Part shown: in pieces, positions 1-6,923 of the stretch
How the letters are laid out: each line of letters starts with the position of its first letter
Position numbering within the stretch: position 1 is the stretch's first letter
Source of the DNA: Patulibacter sp041648495
GTDB lineage: Bacteria > Actinomycetota > Thermoleophilia > Solirubrobacterales > Solirubrobacteraceae
DNA length: 14,051 nucleotides
Assembly: GCA_041648495.1 (NCBI GenBank)
Contig: JBAZOW010000064.1
Coordinates: 1 to 14,051 of the forward strand
Reading direction: 5' to 3'
The notes under the pieces: model-generated
The model's database searches: none
What the model was told of the DNA's origin: nothing
What the model saw: only the letters and a program-made list of their open reading frames with translations
Position numbers and translations under genes: made by a program

Positions 1-1
1 C

Positions 2-283
2 GCTCCGCCGGCCCCGGATACGTCCTCCGCGGCCCCGCCCGCGCCGTCGGCACCGCCGACGCCCCAGGCCCCGCCGATCGCGGATGACGCCTTCGACGCG
101 CCGAACGTGCCGATCGTCCCGCGCCGTCGCCTGGACGACGGCGACAACGATCCGCCCGCGCCCCCGGCCCACGAGCGGACCAGTGACGACCCGCTGTCGG
201 ACACCCCGGACTTCCTGCAGGAGACGCCGGACCACGACCGGCTCTGGTTCGAGCAGAAGCCGCCGCGCGACTTCGACTTCTAG
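2..283 (+). CDS. C-terminal end of an unidentified Pro/Ala-rich protein (5' truncated)
   Basis: The frame is open from the first bases to a TAG stop at 281-283, giving 93 residues with no start in view. About the first 35 residues are almost all Ala, Pro, Ser and Thr, as in a disordered linker. A charged Asp/Arg-rich stretch follows. The last 25 residues contain aromatic and acidic positions, ending in LWFEQKPPRDFDF, which looks like a short folded or docking tail. I do not recognise the family. The composition (Asp, Glu and Phe in a sensible pattern, unlike the Arg/Thr-rich translation of the neighbouring frame) favours this frame as the real one. The N-terminal domain lies outside the window, so no function is assigned. 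The next gene starts 269 bases downstream. Confidence 0.7.
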   Translation, partial: APPAPDTSSAAPPAPSAPPTPQAPPIADDAFDAPNVPIVPRRRLDDGDNDPPAPPAHERTSDDPLSDTPDFLQETPDHDRLWFEQKPPRDFDF

Positions 284-307
284 GCGGTTCGCCGGGGGCG
301 ATCGTGG

Positions 308-342
308 TCGAGGTTCGACACGTTCAACGTGCTGAACCTCGA
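308..342. repeat. Dispersed intergenic palindrome, copy 1
   Basis: An imperfect palindrome starts 24 bases after the stop of the preceding gene. Outer arms TCGAGGTTC (308-316) and GAACCTCGA (334-342) pair perfectly over 9 bp. Inner arms CACG (319-322) and CGTG (328-331) close a 5-base loop. Two bases on each side between the arms do not pair well. It is the reverse complement of copies 2 (3896-3938) and 3 (9460-9500), so its orientation relative to transcription is not fixed. No T-run follows. Confidence 0.8.
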
Positions 343-449
343 CGGCTCGCGTGAGTTCCTCGCTCGCCTGAACGAGTTCCGGCCTCGTACCCGGTCGACG
401 GGACCGGCCCGAGCGAGCTCGCTCCGCGCGTGGCCCCCGATTTGCGCAC

Positions 450-474
450 GGACCGCGAACGACGGTCCCGTTCG
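450..474. promoter_or_regulatory. Two interlocked inverted repeats upstream of the patatin gene
   Basis: GGACCG (450-455) is complementary to CGGTCC (463-468). The adjoining CGAACG (456-461) is complementary to CGTTCG (469-474). The two pairings interlock, so both hairpins could not easily form together. They could be alternative folds or a compact protein-binding site 79-103 bases before the start codon. This could also be chance in GC-rich DNA. Confidence 0.3.
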
Positions 475-540
475 TATCCACGTTCCCGCCGCAAATTCGA
501 CCGTCGGTAGCGTCCGTCGTCCGTTCGTCCACCGGCCCGG

Positions 541-552
541 CATACTTGGGTT
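541..552 (+). promoter_or_regulatory. Probable -10 element of the patatin gene; leaderless start
   Basis: CATACT at 541-546 resembles a -10 hexamer (4 of 6 with TATAAT). Exactly six bases follow before the GTG at 553, so transcription would begin at or next to the start codon. No Shine-Dalgarno sequence is visible and no convincing -35 is seen. The same register recurs before several other genes in the window. Confidence 0.45.
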
Positions 553-1881
553 GTGGCACGCAACGTAGATGCCGAGAACCGGCGGGTCGGGATCGTCCTG
601 CCGGGCGGAGGAGCGCGCGGCGCGTACGAGGTCGGTGCGCTCTCGGTGCTGCTGCCCGAGCTCGAACGCCGGGGCGAGAAGATCTCGATCGTCTGCGGCA
701 CCTCGGTCGGCGCGATCAACGCCGCGTTCCTGGGGTCGGTCGCGCACCTTCCCGCCGACCAGCAGGTCGCGCTCGGGATGAGTCACTGGCAGAGCATCAC
801 CCGCCGCGACATCATCAAGAACGTCCTCGGCCCCGGCCTGCCGGTGACGGCGGCCCGCGTGCTCGGCGACATGCTCGAGATCCCCGGCATCCGGCTGTCG
901 GGTCTGCTCGATCCGCGCCCGCTGCGCAAGACGCTCGACCGGATGGTCAACTGGGAGGACCTGGCGCGCAACGGCGAGAGCGGCGCGTACGACGCGGTCT
1001 GCGTGGTCGCCACGTCGCTCGCGCGCAGCGGCCCGGTCGCGTTCGTCCAGGGCTCCGCCGCGATCCCCGAGTCGCGGCCCGGTGCCGACCTGCGGTACCT
1101 GCCGGTCGACCGCCTGCACGCGCAGCACGTGCGCGCTTCCGCCGCGATTCCGTTGCTGTTCGCCCCGGTTCGGGTCGACGTCGAGAACGAGCCGTCCGAG
1201 TACTACGTGGACGGGGCGACCCGGCTGAACACCCCGATCGCGCCCGCCCTGGCGCTCGGCGCCGACCGCGTGATCGTCGTCGGCTTCGACCCGCTCGGGC
1301 AGCGCGCACCGCGGCGCGGGGGCGGCGTGCCGATCAAGCCGCGGCTCGCGGACGTCGTCGGCAACATCGTCGACGGCCTGCTGGTCGATCAGGTCAACGA
1401 CGACCTGCACCAGATGGTCACGCTGAACGAGATGATCTCGGCGCCGCGCAGTCGTGGGGCGCGCGCCTCGGCGACGATTCGCCAGGCCCGGGGCAAGCCG
1501 CCGTACCGCAAGATCGAGTACGCGCTGGTCTCGCCGCCCCGCCGGGGCGAGCTCGGCGCCCTGGCCGACGAGGTCTTCAACAAGCGCTACGCCGGGCTGC
1601 GGGGCCTGCGCCACCCGGATCTGCCGCTGTTCTCCCGCCTGCTCGGCGGCGGTCGGACGCCCGCGCGCGGCGAGCTGCTGTCGTTCCTGCTGTTCGACGA
1701 GATGTACTTCGAGTTGCTGATCGAGGCCGGTCAGCGCGACGCGTTCGCGTGGCTGGAACGGCACCCCGACTTCTGGTGCTCGCAGGCGGGCCACGACTTC
1801 GACTTCGACACCGGCCGCGTCGCACCGGTCGCGGATGCCGTCGGCGCCGAGACTGCCGACACGTCGTCCGTGATCGCGTAG
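553..1881 (+). CDS. Patatin-like phospholipase family protein
   Basis: A 442-residue protein with the patatin Ser-Asp hydrolase fold near its N-terminus. Visible are the oxyanion glycine motif GGGARG (residues 18-23), the nucleophile elbow GTSVG (49-53, Ser51), the family motif ASAAIP (195-200), and DGA with the second catalytic residue Asp220. Family members are lipid acyl hydrolases; the substrate here is unknown. Both catalytic residues are present, so it should be active. I see no signal peptide or clear membrane segment, so it is probably cytoplasmic or membrane-associated. About 200 residues follow the catalytic Asp, longer than a minimal patatin domain, and their role is unknown. The GTG start at 553 is chosen because the protein begins just before the first beta-strand and a -10-like box lies six bases upstream. 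It is followed after 52 bases by acetoacetyl-CoA synthetase, so the two may be co-transcribed. Confidence 0.9.
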   Translation: MARNVDAENRRVGIVLPGGGARGAYEVGALSVLLPELERRGEKISIVCGTSVGAINAAFLGSVAHLPADQQVALGMSHWQSITRRDIIKNVLGPGLPVTAARVLGDMLEIPGIRLSGLLDPRPLRKTLDRMVNWEDLARNGESGAYDAVCVVATSLARSGPVAFVQGSAAIPESRPGADLRYLPVDRLHAQHVRASAAIPLLFAPVRVDVENEPSEYYVDGATRLNTPIAPALALGADRVIVVGFDPLGQRAPRRGGGVPIKPRLADVVGNIVDGLLVDQVNDDLHQMVTLNEMISAPRSRGARASATIRQARGKPPYRKIEYALVSPPRRGELGALADEVFNKRYAGLRGLRHPDLPLFSRLLGGGRTPARGELLSFLLFDEMYFELLIEAGQRDAFAWLERHPDFWCSQAGHDFDFDTGRVAPVADAVGAETADTSSVIA

Positions 1882-1920
1882 GCCCGAGCCGAGCGATGTC
1901 CGGCGCGCGGCACCCAACCT

Positions 1921-1925
1921 GGAGG
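1921..1925 (+). promoter_or_regulatory. Ribosome binding site deciding the acetoacetyl-CoA synthetase start
   Basis: GGAGG lies 8 bases before the GTG at 1934. An alternative in-frame GTG at 1925 overlaps this Shine-Dalgarno sequence, so it is unlikely to be used. Confidence 0.65.
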
Positions 1926-1933
1926 TGCACCGC

Positions 1934-3877
1934 GTGACCTCGAACGTGCCGGATCTGCTTTGGAGTCCGACGCCCGAGTTGCTCGAGCGCTCCGAGATGG
2001 CGGAGCTGGCCCGGGCGGTCGGCGCCGCCGACTACGACGCGCTCTGGCGCTGGTCGGTCGAGGACGTCGAACGCTTCTGGCGGACGATCTGGGACCGCTA
2101 CGCGATCCGGGCCGACGGCGATCCGACGCGGGTGCTCGACACCCACGCGATGCCGGGGGCGCGCTGGTTCCCCGACGTGCAGCTGTCGTACCCCGAGCAC
2201 CTGCTGGCGCACGGTGACGACAACGCGATCGCGATCCACGCCGCGTCCGAGGTTCGCGGTGACGGTCAGGTCACCCGGGGCGAGCTGCGCGAGCAGGTTC
2301 GACGGATCCGCGCGGGCCTGCGGGGGATGGGCGTCGGACGCGGCGACCGGGTCGCGGCCTGCCTGCCGAACATCCCCGAGACGGTCGCAGCGTTCCTGGC
2401 GGTCACGTCGCTGGGGGCGATCTGGTCGTGCTGCTCGCCGGACTTCGGCGCGCGGACGGTCGTCGACCGGTTCGCCCAGATCGAGCCGACGGTGCTGCTG
2501 GCCGTCGACGGCTACCGCTACGGCGGACGCGACTTCGACCGCACCGCGCTGATCGACGAGATCGCGGTCGCACTGCCGACCGTCCGTCACCGCGTGACGC
2601 TCGGCTACCTCGACCCGGCGCAGGACAGCTGGGCGGACGCGTTCCCGGCGACCGACGAGCCGCTGACCTTCGAGCGCGTCCCGTTCGACCATCCGCTGTG
2701 GATCCTCTACTCCAGCGGCACGACCGGCACCCCGAAGGCGATCGTCCACGGCCACGGCGGGCCGCTGCTCGAAGCGATCAAGTCGTGGCGGTTGCAGCAC
2801 GCCGTGACGCCCGGCGACCGAGCGATGTGGTTCACCACCACCGGCTGGATGATGTGGAACTACCTCGTCGGCGCGCTGCTGACGCCCGGCGTGTCGATCG
2901 TCGTCTACGACGGCAGTCCCGGTCATCCCGACATGGGCGTGCTCTGGGACCTGGTCGCCCGGACCCGCGCGACGCTGTTCGGCACCGGGGCGGCCTACAT
3001 CCACGGCTGCATGCAGGCCGACGTCGAGCCGCGCGAGGGTCGCGACCTGTCGGCGCTGCGCGCGATGGGGTCGACCGGGTCCCCGCTCTCGCCGGCGGGC
3101 TTCCGCTGGGTCCACGACCACGTCGGCGAGCAGATCTGGCTGTCGTCGGTCTCCGGCGGGACCGACGTCGTGAGCGCGTTCGTCGGGGGCGCGCCGCTGG
3201 TGCCGGTCCACGTCGGCGAGTTGCCGGCGCGCAGCCTCGGCGCGGCCGTCGAGGCGTGGGACGAGGACGGCCAGTCGCTCGTCGACGAGGTTGGCGAGTT
3301 GGTCCTGACCCAGCCACTGCCGTCGATGCCGATCGGCTTCTGGGGCGACGACGACGGGTCCCGCTACCGCGACGCGTACTTCACGCACTACCCCGGCGTC
3401 TGGCGGCAGGGCGACTGGATCACGATCACGCCGCGTGGGTCGGCGGTGATCCACGGCCGCTCCGACGCGACGATCAACCGCGCGGGGATCCGGATCGGCA
3501 CCGCTGAGATCTACAACGCGGTGCTCGGGGTGCCGGGCATCGCGGATGCCCTGGCGGTCGACGTGCCGGACCCGGACGGGGTCGGTGATGGCTGGCTCGG
3601 ACTGTTCGTGGTGCTCGACGAGGGCGCGACGCTCGACGACGCGCTGACCGCGGAGGTCCGTAAACGGGTCCGCAGCGACTGCTCGCCGCGTCACGTGCCG
3701 GACGACCTGATCGTGGCGCCCGCCGTCCCGCGCACCCTGACCGGCAAGTCGCTCGAGGTTCCGGTCAAGCGGATGCTGATGGGGCACGATCCCGAGCGGG
3801 TCGCCAACGTCGACGCCCTGGCCAACCCCGAGGTCTTCGCCTGGTTCGTCGCGTTCGCGCGGGAGCGGTTGGCCTGA
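1934..3877 (+). CDS. Acetoacetyl-CoA synthetase (acetoacetate-CoA ligase)
   Basis: A 647-residue member of the ANL adenylate-forming superfamily, a usual length for acetoacetyl-CoA synthetases, which activate acetoacetate with ATP and CoA. The N-terminal cap has the family-typical LLWSP (8-12) and GARWFP (75-80). The phosphate-binding loop is YSSGTTGTPKAIVHGHGG (259-276), and SGGTD is at 407-411. The hinge/A8 region is GRSDATINRAGIRIG (508-522), and the C-terminal adenylation lysine is Lys605 in TLTGK. The histidine-rich IVHGHGG after the phosphate loop and the LTGKSLEVPVKR ending are typical of acetoacetyl-CoA rather than acetyl-CoA synthetases. The reaction feeds acetoacetate into acetoacetyl-CoA for thiolysis or for sterol-like or polyester pathways. 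It follows the patatin gene by 52 bases with its own strong ribosome site, so it is probably the second gene of that unit. Confidence 0.92.
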   Translation: MTSNVPDLLWSPTPELLERSEMAELARAVGAADYDALWRWSVEDVERFWRTIWDRYAIRADGDPTRVLDTHAMPGARWFPDVQLSYPEHLLAHGDDNAIAIHAASEVRGDGQVTRGELREQVRRIRAGLRGMGVGRGDRVAACLPNIPETVAAFLAVTSLGAIWSCCSPDFGARTVVDRFAQIEPTVLLAVDGYRYGGRDFDRTALIDEIAVALPTVRHRVTLGYLDPAQDSWADAFPATDEPLTFERVPFDHPLWILYSSGTTGTPKAIVHGHGGPLLEAIKSWRLQHAVTPGDRAMWFTTTGWMMWNYLVGALLTPGVSIVVYDGSPGHPDMGVLWDLVARTRATLFGTGAAYIHGCMQADVEPREGRDLSALRAMGSTGSPLSPAGFRWVHDHVGEQIWLSSVSGGTDVVSAFVGGAPLVPVHVGELPARSLGAAVEAWDEDGQSLVDEVGELVLTQPLPSMPIGFWGDDDGSRYRDAYFTHYPGVWRQGDWITITPRGSAVIHGRSDATINRAGIRIGTAEIYNAVLGVPGIADALAVDVPDPDGVGDGWLGLFVVLDEGATLDDALTAEVRKRVRSDCSPRHVPDDLIVAPAVPRTLTGKSLEVPVKRMLMGHDPERVANVDALANPEVFAWFVAFARERLA

Positions 3878-3895
3878 GCGGGCCCGGCGGCCGAC

Positions 3896-3938
3896 GCCGT
3901 AGAGGTTGAGCACGTTCTGCGTGTCGAACCTCGACGGC
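3896..3938. repeat. Dispersed intergenic palindrome, copy 2
   Basis: Nested arms are GCCGT (3896-3900) with ACGGC (3934-3938), GAGGTT (3902-3907) with AACCTC (3927-3932), and CACG (3911-3914) with CGTG (3920-3923) around a five-base loop. The three bases between the last two arm pairs (GAG and TCG) do not pair properly, and copy 3 has the same bases. It lies 18 bases after the acetoacetyl-CoA synthetase stop. It could end that transcript, but there is no T-run. Confidence 0.85.
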
Positions 3939-3997
3939 GTGCGTCGAGCCGCGGCCGAGGTATACGGATCCTCACGCGCGGGTCGCGCCGCGCGGGC

Positions 3998-4009
3998 TAG
4001 GCTCGCGGC
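3998..4009 (+). promoter_or_regulatory. Probable -10 element of the deaminase gene; leaderless start
   Basis: TAGGCT (3998-4003) has the T, A and final T of a -10 hexamer and lies six bases before the ATG at 4010. There is no Shine-Dalgarno sequence. Confidence 0.5.
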
Positions 4010-4483
4010 ATGGCCGAACGTGACGAGGACCTGCGCTGGCTGCGGCGCGCGATCGAGCTGAGCGCCGAGGCGCGGAAGACCGGCAACCCGCCGTTCGGGT
4101 CGCTGCTGGTCGGCCCGGACGGGACGGTGTTGGCGGAGGATCGCAACACCGAGTACTCGGACAACGACATCAGCGCCCACCCGGAGTTCAAGCTCTCGGT
4201 CTGGGCCGGGCGCGAGCTCGACGCCGAGACCGCGGCGGGGACCACCATGTACACCTCGTGCGAGAACTGCGCGATGTGCACGTCGGCCCTGATCCGCGCC
4301 GGGGTCGGCCGGGTCGTCTACGCGATGTCGGCCGAGCGGCTGGGCGCGGTCCGCGGCGTTCGCCCGACCGACCTGAAGCTGCCCCTGCGCGAGGTCGTCT
4401 CGCGGGCGGCGCACGAGGTCGACGTCGTCGGTCCGCTGATCGAGGACGAGTCGGCCGCGATCCAGGACGGCTTCTGGGACTGA
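4010..4483 (+). CDS. Nucleoside/nucleobase deaminase family protein (zinc-dependent)
   Basis: A 157-residue single-domain protein of the cytidine deaminase-like fold. NPPFG (26-30) precedes the HxE zinc/proton-shuttle motif His57-Pro-Glu59. The second zinc motif is ENCAMC, with Cys87 and Cys90 as ligands. Family members usually have Pro-Cys in place of Asn86-Cys87, so this is a variant; the zinc-binding residues themselves are intact. The family includes tRNA adenosine deaminase, guanine deaminase and cytosine deaminase. The HPE rather than HAE motif and the length suggest a small-molecule nucleobase or nucleoside deaminase, but the substrate cannot be read from the sequence. The ATG at 4010 sits six bases after a -10-like box. 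The HMG-CoA reductase gene begins 26 bases downstream with its own promoter-like box. Confidence 0.88.
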   Translation: MAERDEDLRWLRRAIELSAEARKTGNPPFGSLLVGPDGTVLAEDRNTEYSDNDISAHPEFKLSVWAGRELDAETAAGTTMYTSCENCAMCTSALIRAGVGRVVYAMSAERLGAVRGVRPTDLKLPLREVVSRAAHEVDVVGPLIEDESAAIQDGFWD

Positions 4484-4494
4484 CTCCGGGCGGA

Positions 4495-4509
4495 TAGGGT
4501 CGACGGTGC
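4495..4509 (+). promoter_or_regulatory. Possible -10 element of the HMG-CoA reductase gene
   Basis: TAGGGT (4495-4500) lies nine bases before the ATG at 4510, three more than at the other leaderless-looking starts. That would give an untranslated leader of about three bases or none. No Shine-Dalgarno sequence is seen. Confidence 0.4.
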
Positions 4510-5688
4510 ATGCCCGATCACCGACTGTCCGTCCCCCGCGACCGCGACGACGACTTCAGCGCCGCTGCGATCGCCGCGCGGCAGGCGTTTCTGCGCAAGC
4601 AGACCGAGTCGCCGTTGAAGCACGTCGCGCACCACTCGATCGACCCGACGGTGCTGCCGGGCAACATCGAGTCGTTCAGCGGGGTCGCGCAGGTGCCGAT
4701 CGGCGTCGTTGGCCCGCTCCGGGTCAACGGCGAGCACGCGCAGGGCGACTTCTACGTCCCGCTCGCCACCACCGAGGGCACGCTCGCGGCCAGCTACGGC
4801 CGTGGCATGCGGATCCTCCACGAGGTCGGCGGCGTCAAGACCACGGTGATCGACGACCGGATGCAGCGCGCGCCGGCGTTTCAGTTCGAGGATGCCCGGG
4901 ACGCCCGGGACTTCGGCCTCTGGCTGCGCAAGCACGAGGACGAGATCCGCGCCGTCGCCGAGGCGACCACCCGCAGCGGCCGGCTGATCGAGATCGAGCA
5001 GTACCAGTCCGGACCCACCGTCTTCTGCCGGTTCGACTACACGACGGGCGACGCGGCGGGCCAGAACCTGACCGGCAAGGCGACCGAGGCGGCCTGCCGA
5101 TGGATCGTCGAGCAGCACCCGCAGATCCGCTTCCACGTGCTCGAGTCGAACTTCGCGACCGACAAGAAGGCGTCGCAGATCAACACGCTGAAGACGCGCG
5201 GCAAGCGGGTGGTGGCCGAGGCGACGATCCCCAACGAACTGATCCAGCGGACGACCCGCGCGACCACGCGGCAGATGTACCGCTCGCGCCAGCTGGCGAC
5301 CCACGCCGGGCTGATGTCGGGGTCGATCAACAACGGCTCGCACTCCGCCAACGGGATCACGGCGCTGTTCATCGCCTGCGGCCAGGACGCGGCGAACGTC
5401 GCGGAATCGTCGACGGCGCTGGTCTACGCCGAGCTGCGCGAGAACGACGACTACTACTTCTCGATCACGATCCCGTCGCTGATCGTCGCGACCTACGGCG
5501 GCGGCACCGGTCTGCCGACCCAGCGTGAATGCCTGGAACTGCTCGGGTGCTACGGCGCGGGCAAGGTCCGCAAGTTCGCCGAGATCGTGGCGGCAACGGT
5601 GCTCTGCGGCGAGATCTCTCTGGCCTCCGCCGTGGCGGCGGGGGAGTGGGTCGACGCCCACGACCAGCACGGGCGCAACCGGCCGTAG
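4510..5688 (+). CDS. Hydroxymethylglutaryl-CoA reductase, class I-like
   Basis: A 392-residue catalytic domain with no membrane anchor. HMG-CoA reductase reduces HMG-CoA to mevalonate with two hydride transfers. Class I-like signatures appear in order: TTEGTLAAS with the catalytic Glu89, GDAAGQN (180-186) in the cofactor-binding region, DKK (218-220) holding the catalytic lysine, GQD with Asp293, and VDAHDQH near the C-terminus with His384 aligned to the catalytic histidine. All four catalytic positions are therefore retained. The usual glycine-rich class I stretch before the GQD motif (GSxGGFNAH-type) is replaced by SGSINNGSHSAN (270-281), marking a divergent branch. No mevalonate kinase or HMG-CoA synthase is nearby. 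Acetoacetyl-CoA synthetase two genes upstream could supply an HMG-CoA precursor, but that link is inference. The pathway role, mevalonate or another, is open. Confidence 0.9.
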   Translation: MPDHRLSVPRDRDDDFSAAAIAARQAFLRKQTESPLKHVAHHSIDPTVLPGNIESFSGVAQVPIGVVGPLRVNGEHAQGDFYVPLATTEGTLAASYGRGMRILHEVGGVKTTVIDDRMQRAPAFQFEDARDARDFGLWLRKHEDEIRAVAEATTRSGRLIEIEQYQSGPTVFCRFDYTTGDAAGQNLTGKATEAACRWIVEQHPQIRFHVLESNFATDKKASQINTLKTRGKRVVAEATIPNELIQRTTRATTRQMYRSRQLATHAGLMSGSINNGSHSANGITALFIACGQDAANVAESSTALVYAELRENDDYYFSITIPSLIVATYGGGTGLPTQRECLELLGCYGAGKVRKFAEIVAATVLCGEISLASAVAAGEWVDAHDQHGRNRP

Positions 5689-5775
5689 GCGAACGCCGTT
5701 CCCGATCGGCGTCGGCGGGTACAGAGAGACCGTTCGCGTAGGCACGCCGCGGGGCCGTCGGGGCTTCGCCATACC

Positions 5776-5782
5776 GAGGGGG
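5776..5782 (+). promoter_or_regulatory. Ribosome binding site deciding the nitroreductase-family start
   Basis: GAGGGGG lies six bases before the ATG at 5789. The same frame runs open further upstream, through the end of the HMG-CoA reductase gene, but that part translates to low-complexity residues. The ribosome site fixes the start at 5789. Confidence 0.6.
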
Positions 5783-5788
5783 AACGCC

Positions 5789-6193
5789 ATGCTGTTCGGG
5801 CAGGAGCACGTCGAGAAGTACCGCGAGACCGACGGCGAGGTCGGTCACGAGTGGCAGGGCACGGTCACCCTGATCCTGACCACCACCGGCCGCAAGTCCG
5901 GGGACGAGCGGAGCACGCCGCTGATCTACCAGCCGACCGACGACGGCGGCTGGGCGATCGTCGCGTCGAAGGGCGGGGACGACCATCCGCCCGCGTGGTT
6001 CCTCAACCTGGAGGAGAACCCCGAGGTCGACGTCCAGATCAAGGCTGATCGCTTCAAGGCCCGTGCCCGCGTCGCGAGCGACGACGAGCAGCCGGGCCTG
6101 TGGAAGAAGATGGTCGCGACCTGGCCCGCCTACGAGGAGTACCAGGCCAAGACCGACCGCAAGATTCCGGTCGTCGTGCTGGAGCGGATCTAG
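5789..6193 (+). CDS. Deazaflavin (F420)-dependent nitroreductase-family protein
   Basis: A 134-residue protein of the Ddn-type split beta-barrel family. These bind coenzyme F420 (some members bind other flavins or haem) and reduce varied substrates such as quinones or nitro compounds. Visible family features are the TTTGRKSG strand-turn (31-38), PLIY (44-47), the ASKGGDD cofactor loop (59-65) and PAWFLNLEENP (68-78), then the C-terminal helix around AYEEYQAKT and the final VVVLERI strand. The length is typical for the family. There is no signal peptide, so it is expected in the cytoplasm or at the membrane face. Its TAG stop overlaps the stop codon of the convergent minus-strand gene. The physiological substrate cannot be told from the sequence. 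Confidence 0.9.
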   Translation: MLFGQEHVEKYRETDGEVGHEWQGTVTLILTTTGRKSGDERSTPLIYQPTDDGGWAIVASKGGDDHPPAWFLNLEENPEVDVQIKADRFKARARVASDDEQPGLWKKMVATWPAYEEYQAKTDRKIPVVVLERI

Positions 6194-6840
6194 TCGTCGC
6201 CCCTCGCGGCGGCCTCGGCGTCCGCCTCGGCCGCGCGGGCCCAGCGGGCCAGCGCCAGCTCGCCGGTGAACGTCAGGTCGCCGTCGATGTCGACCCAGTC
6301 GCGCACGTGCAGCTCCATCCCGAGCGCGTGCGCGTCCTCGGGTCCGGGACCGCGGTTGAGCGTCGTGACCAGCACGACGGTCCCCGGCTCGACGGTCCAG
6401 CGGCCGGACTCCAGCGCGGCCAGGGCGCGGGCCTGCTGCTCGGTCGGCAGGTCGAGCGGGTGCGGCAGCCCGTGGGCGCGCGGGGACGAGACGACGTCCT
6501 CGGTCGTCGGCGCGGCGGGCGTCGTCGGCTTGGCGGCCGACGGGGTGGCCGCGGGCGGCGTCGTGGCGTCGCGCGGGTCGCTGGGATCGGCGGCCGGCAT
6601 CGGCTCGACGTCGCTACCGCTCTGGGTGGCGGCGGAGATCTGATCGCGCAGCCACTCACCAGCCTCCTCGGCGAACTGCTTGATCGGCTCGGCGTCGATC
6701 CCGCTCGCGCGAGCCAGGTCCTCGAGATCACCGAGGTTGCCCGAGGCGAAGCGCTCGGCGCCCTTGGTCACCTCGTCGGCGATGGCACGCAGCGTCTCCT
6801 CCAGGCTCCTGCGTCCGCGGTCCGGCTGCTCGTCGCTCAT
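6190..6840 (-). CDS. Conserved-looking hypothetical protein with disordered linker
   Basis: A 216-residue acidic protein I do not recognise. Residues 1-70 are charged and probably helical, with a repeated pattern of hydrophobic positions. Residues from about 75 to 118 are rich in Ala, Pro, Thr and Asp, which suggests a flexible linker. Residues from about 122 to the end form a compact domain (LPHPLDLPTEQQARALAAL, then GRWTVEPGTVVLVTTLN and a helical tail). It is supported as real by balanced amino-acid use, where the opposite strand reads as Arg/Gly-rich noise. It is also supported by its snug fit: its stop is interleaved with the convergent nitroreductase stop in CTAG, and its ATG is divergent from the next gene with 83 bases between. 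The six-base register also appears here, with GACGAT at 6852-6847, though the hexamer match is weak. No function is assigned. Confidence 0.7.
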   Translation of the reverse strand: MSDEQPDRGRRSLEETLRAIADEVTKGAERFASGNLGDLEDLARASGIDAEPIKQFAEEAGEWLRDQISAATQSGSDVEPMPAADPSDPRDATTPPAATPSAAKPTTPAAPTTEDVVSSPRAHGLPHPLDLPTEQQARALAALESGRWTVEPGTVVLVTTLNRGPGPEDAHALGMELHVRDWVDIDGDLTFTGELALARWARAAEADAEAAARGDD

Positions 6841-6911
6841 AGACCCATCGTCGCAGGTGCGGATAAGGATTCGTGCAGGCTTGGGATTCCTACCCCGAGT
6901 CGCCTACCTGG

Positions 6912-6923
6912 CAGACTGCGCGC
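6912..6923 (+). promoter_or_regulatory. Probable -10 element of the enoyl reductase gene; leaderless start
   Basis: CAGACT (6912-6917) followed by six bases and the ATG at 6924. No Shine-Dalgarno sequence is seen. It lies in the 83-base divergent region shared with the minus-strand hypothetical gene. Confidence 0.4.

Noticed and set aside
450..474. H-type pseudoknot
   Set aside because: The connecting loops are zero, one and zero bases, too short to span two 6-bp stems.
329..568. Small plus-strand frame between the truncated first gene and the patatin gene
   Set aside because: Its composition is Arg/Ala/Pro-rich and random-looking, it runs into the patatin start in another frame, and it begins inside the palindrome repeat.
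280..1917. Long minus-strand open frame opposite the patatin gene, and similar long frames opposite acetoacetyl-CoA synthetase, HMG-CoA reductase, enoyl reductase, superoxide dismutase and the ligase
   Set aside because: They are rich in Arg, Gly, Ala and Asp, with no recognisable motifs, and lie entirely opposite well-supported genes. Long antisense frames are expected at this GC content.
1934..5688. A mevalonate operon made of acetoacetyl-CoA synthetase plus HMG-CoA reductase
   Set aside because: A deaminase gene, a palindrome and separate promoter-like boxes come between them, and HMG-CoA synthase and the kinases are absent. The link is possible but not supported as an operon.
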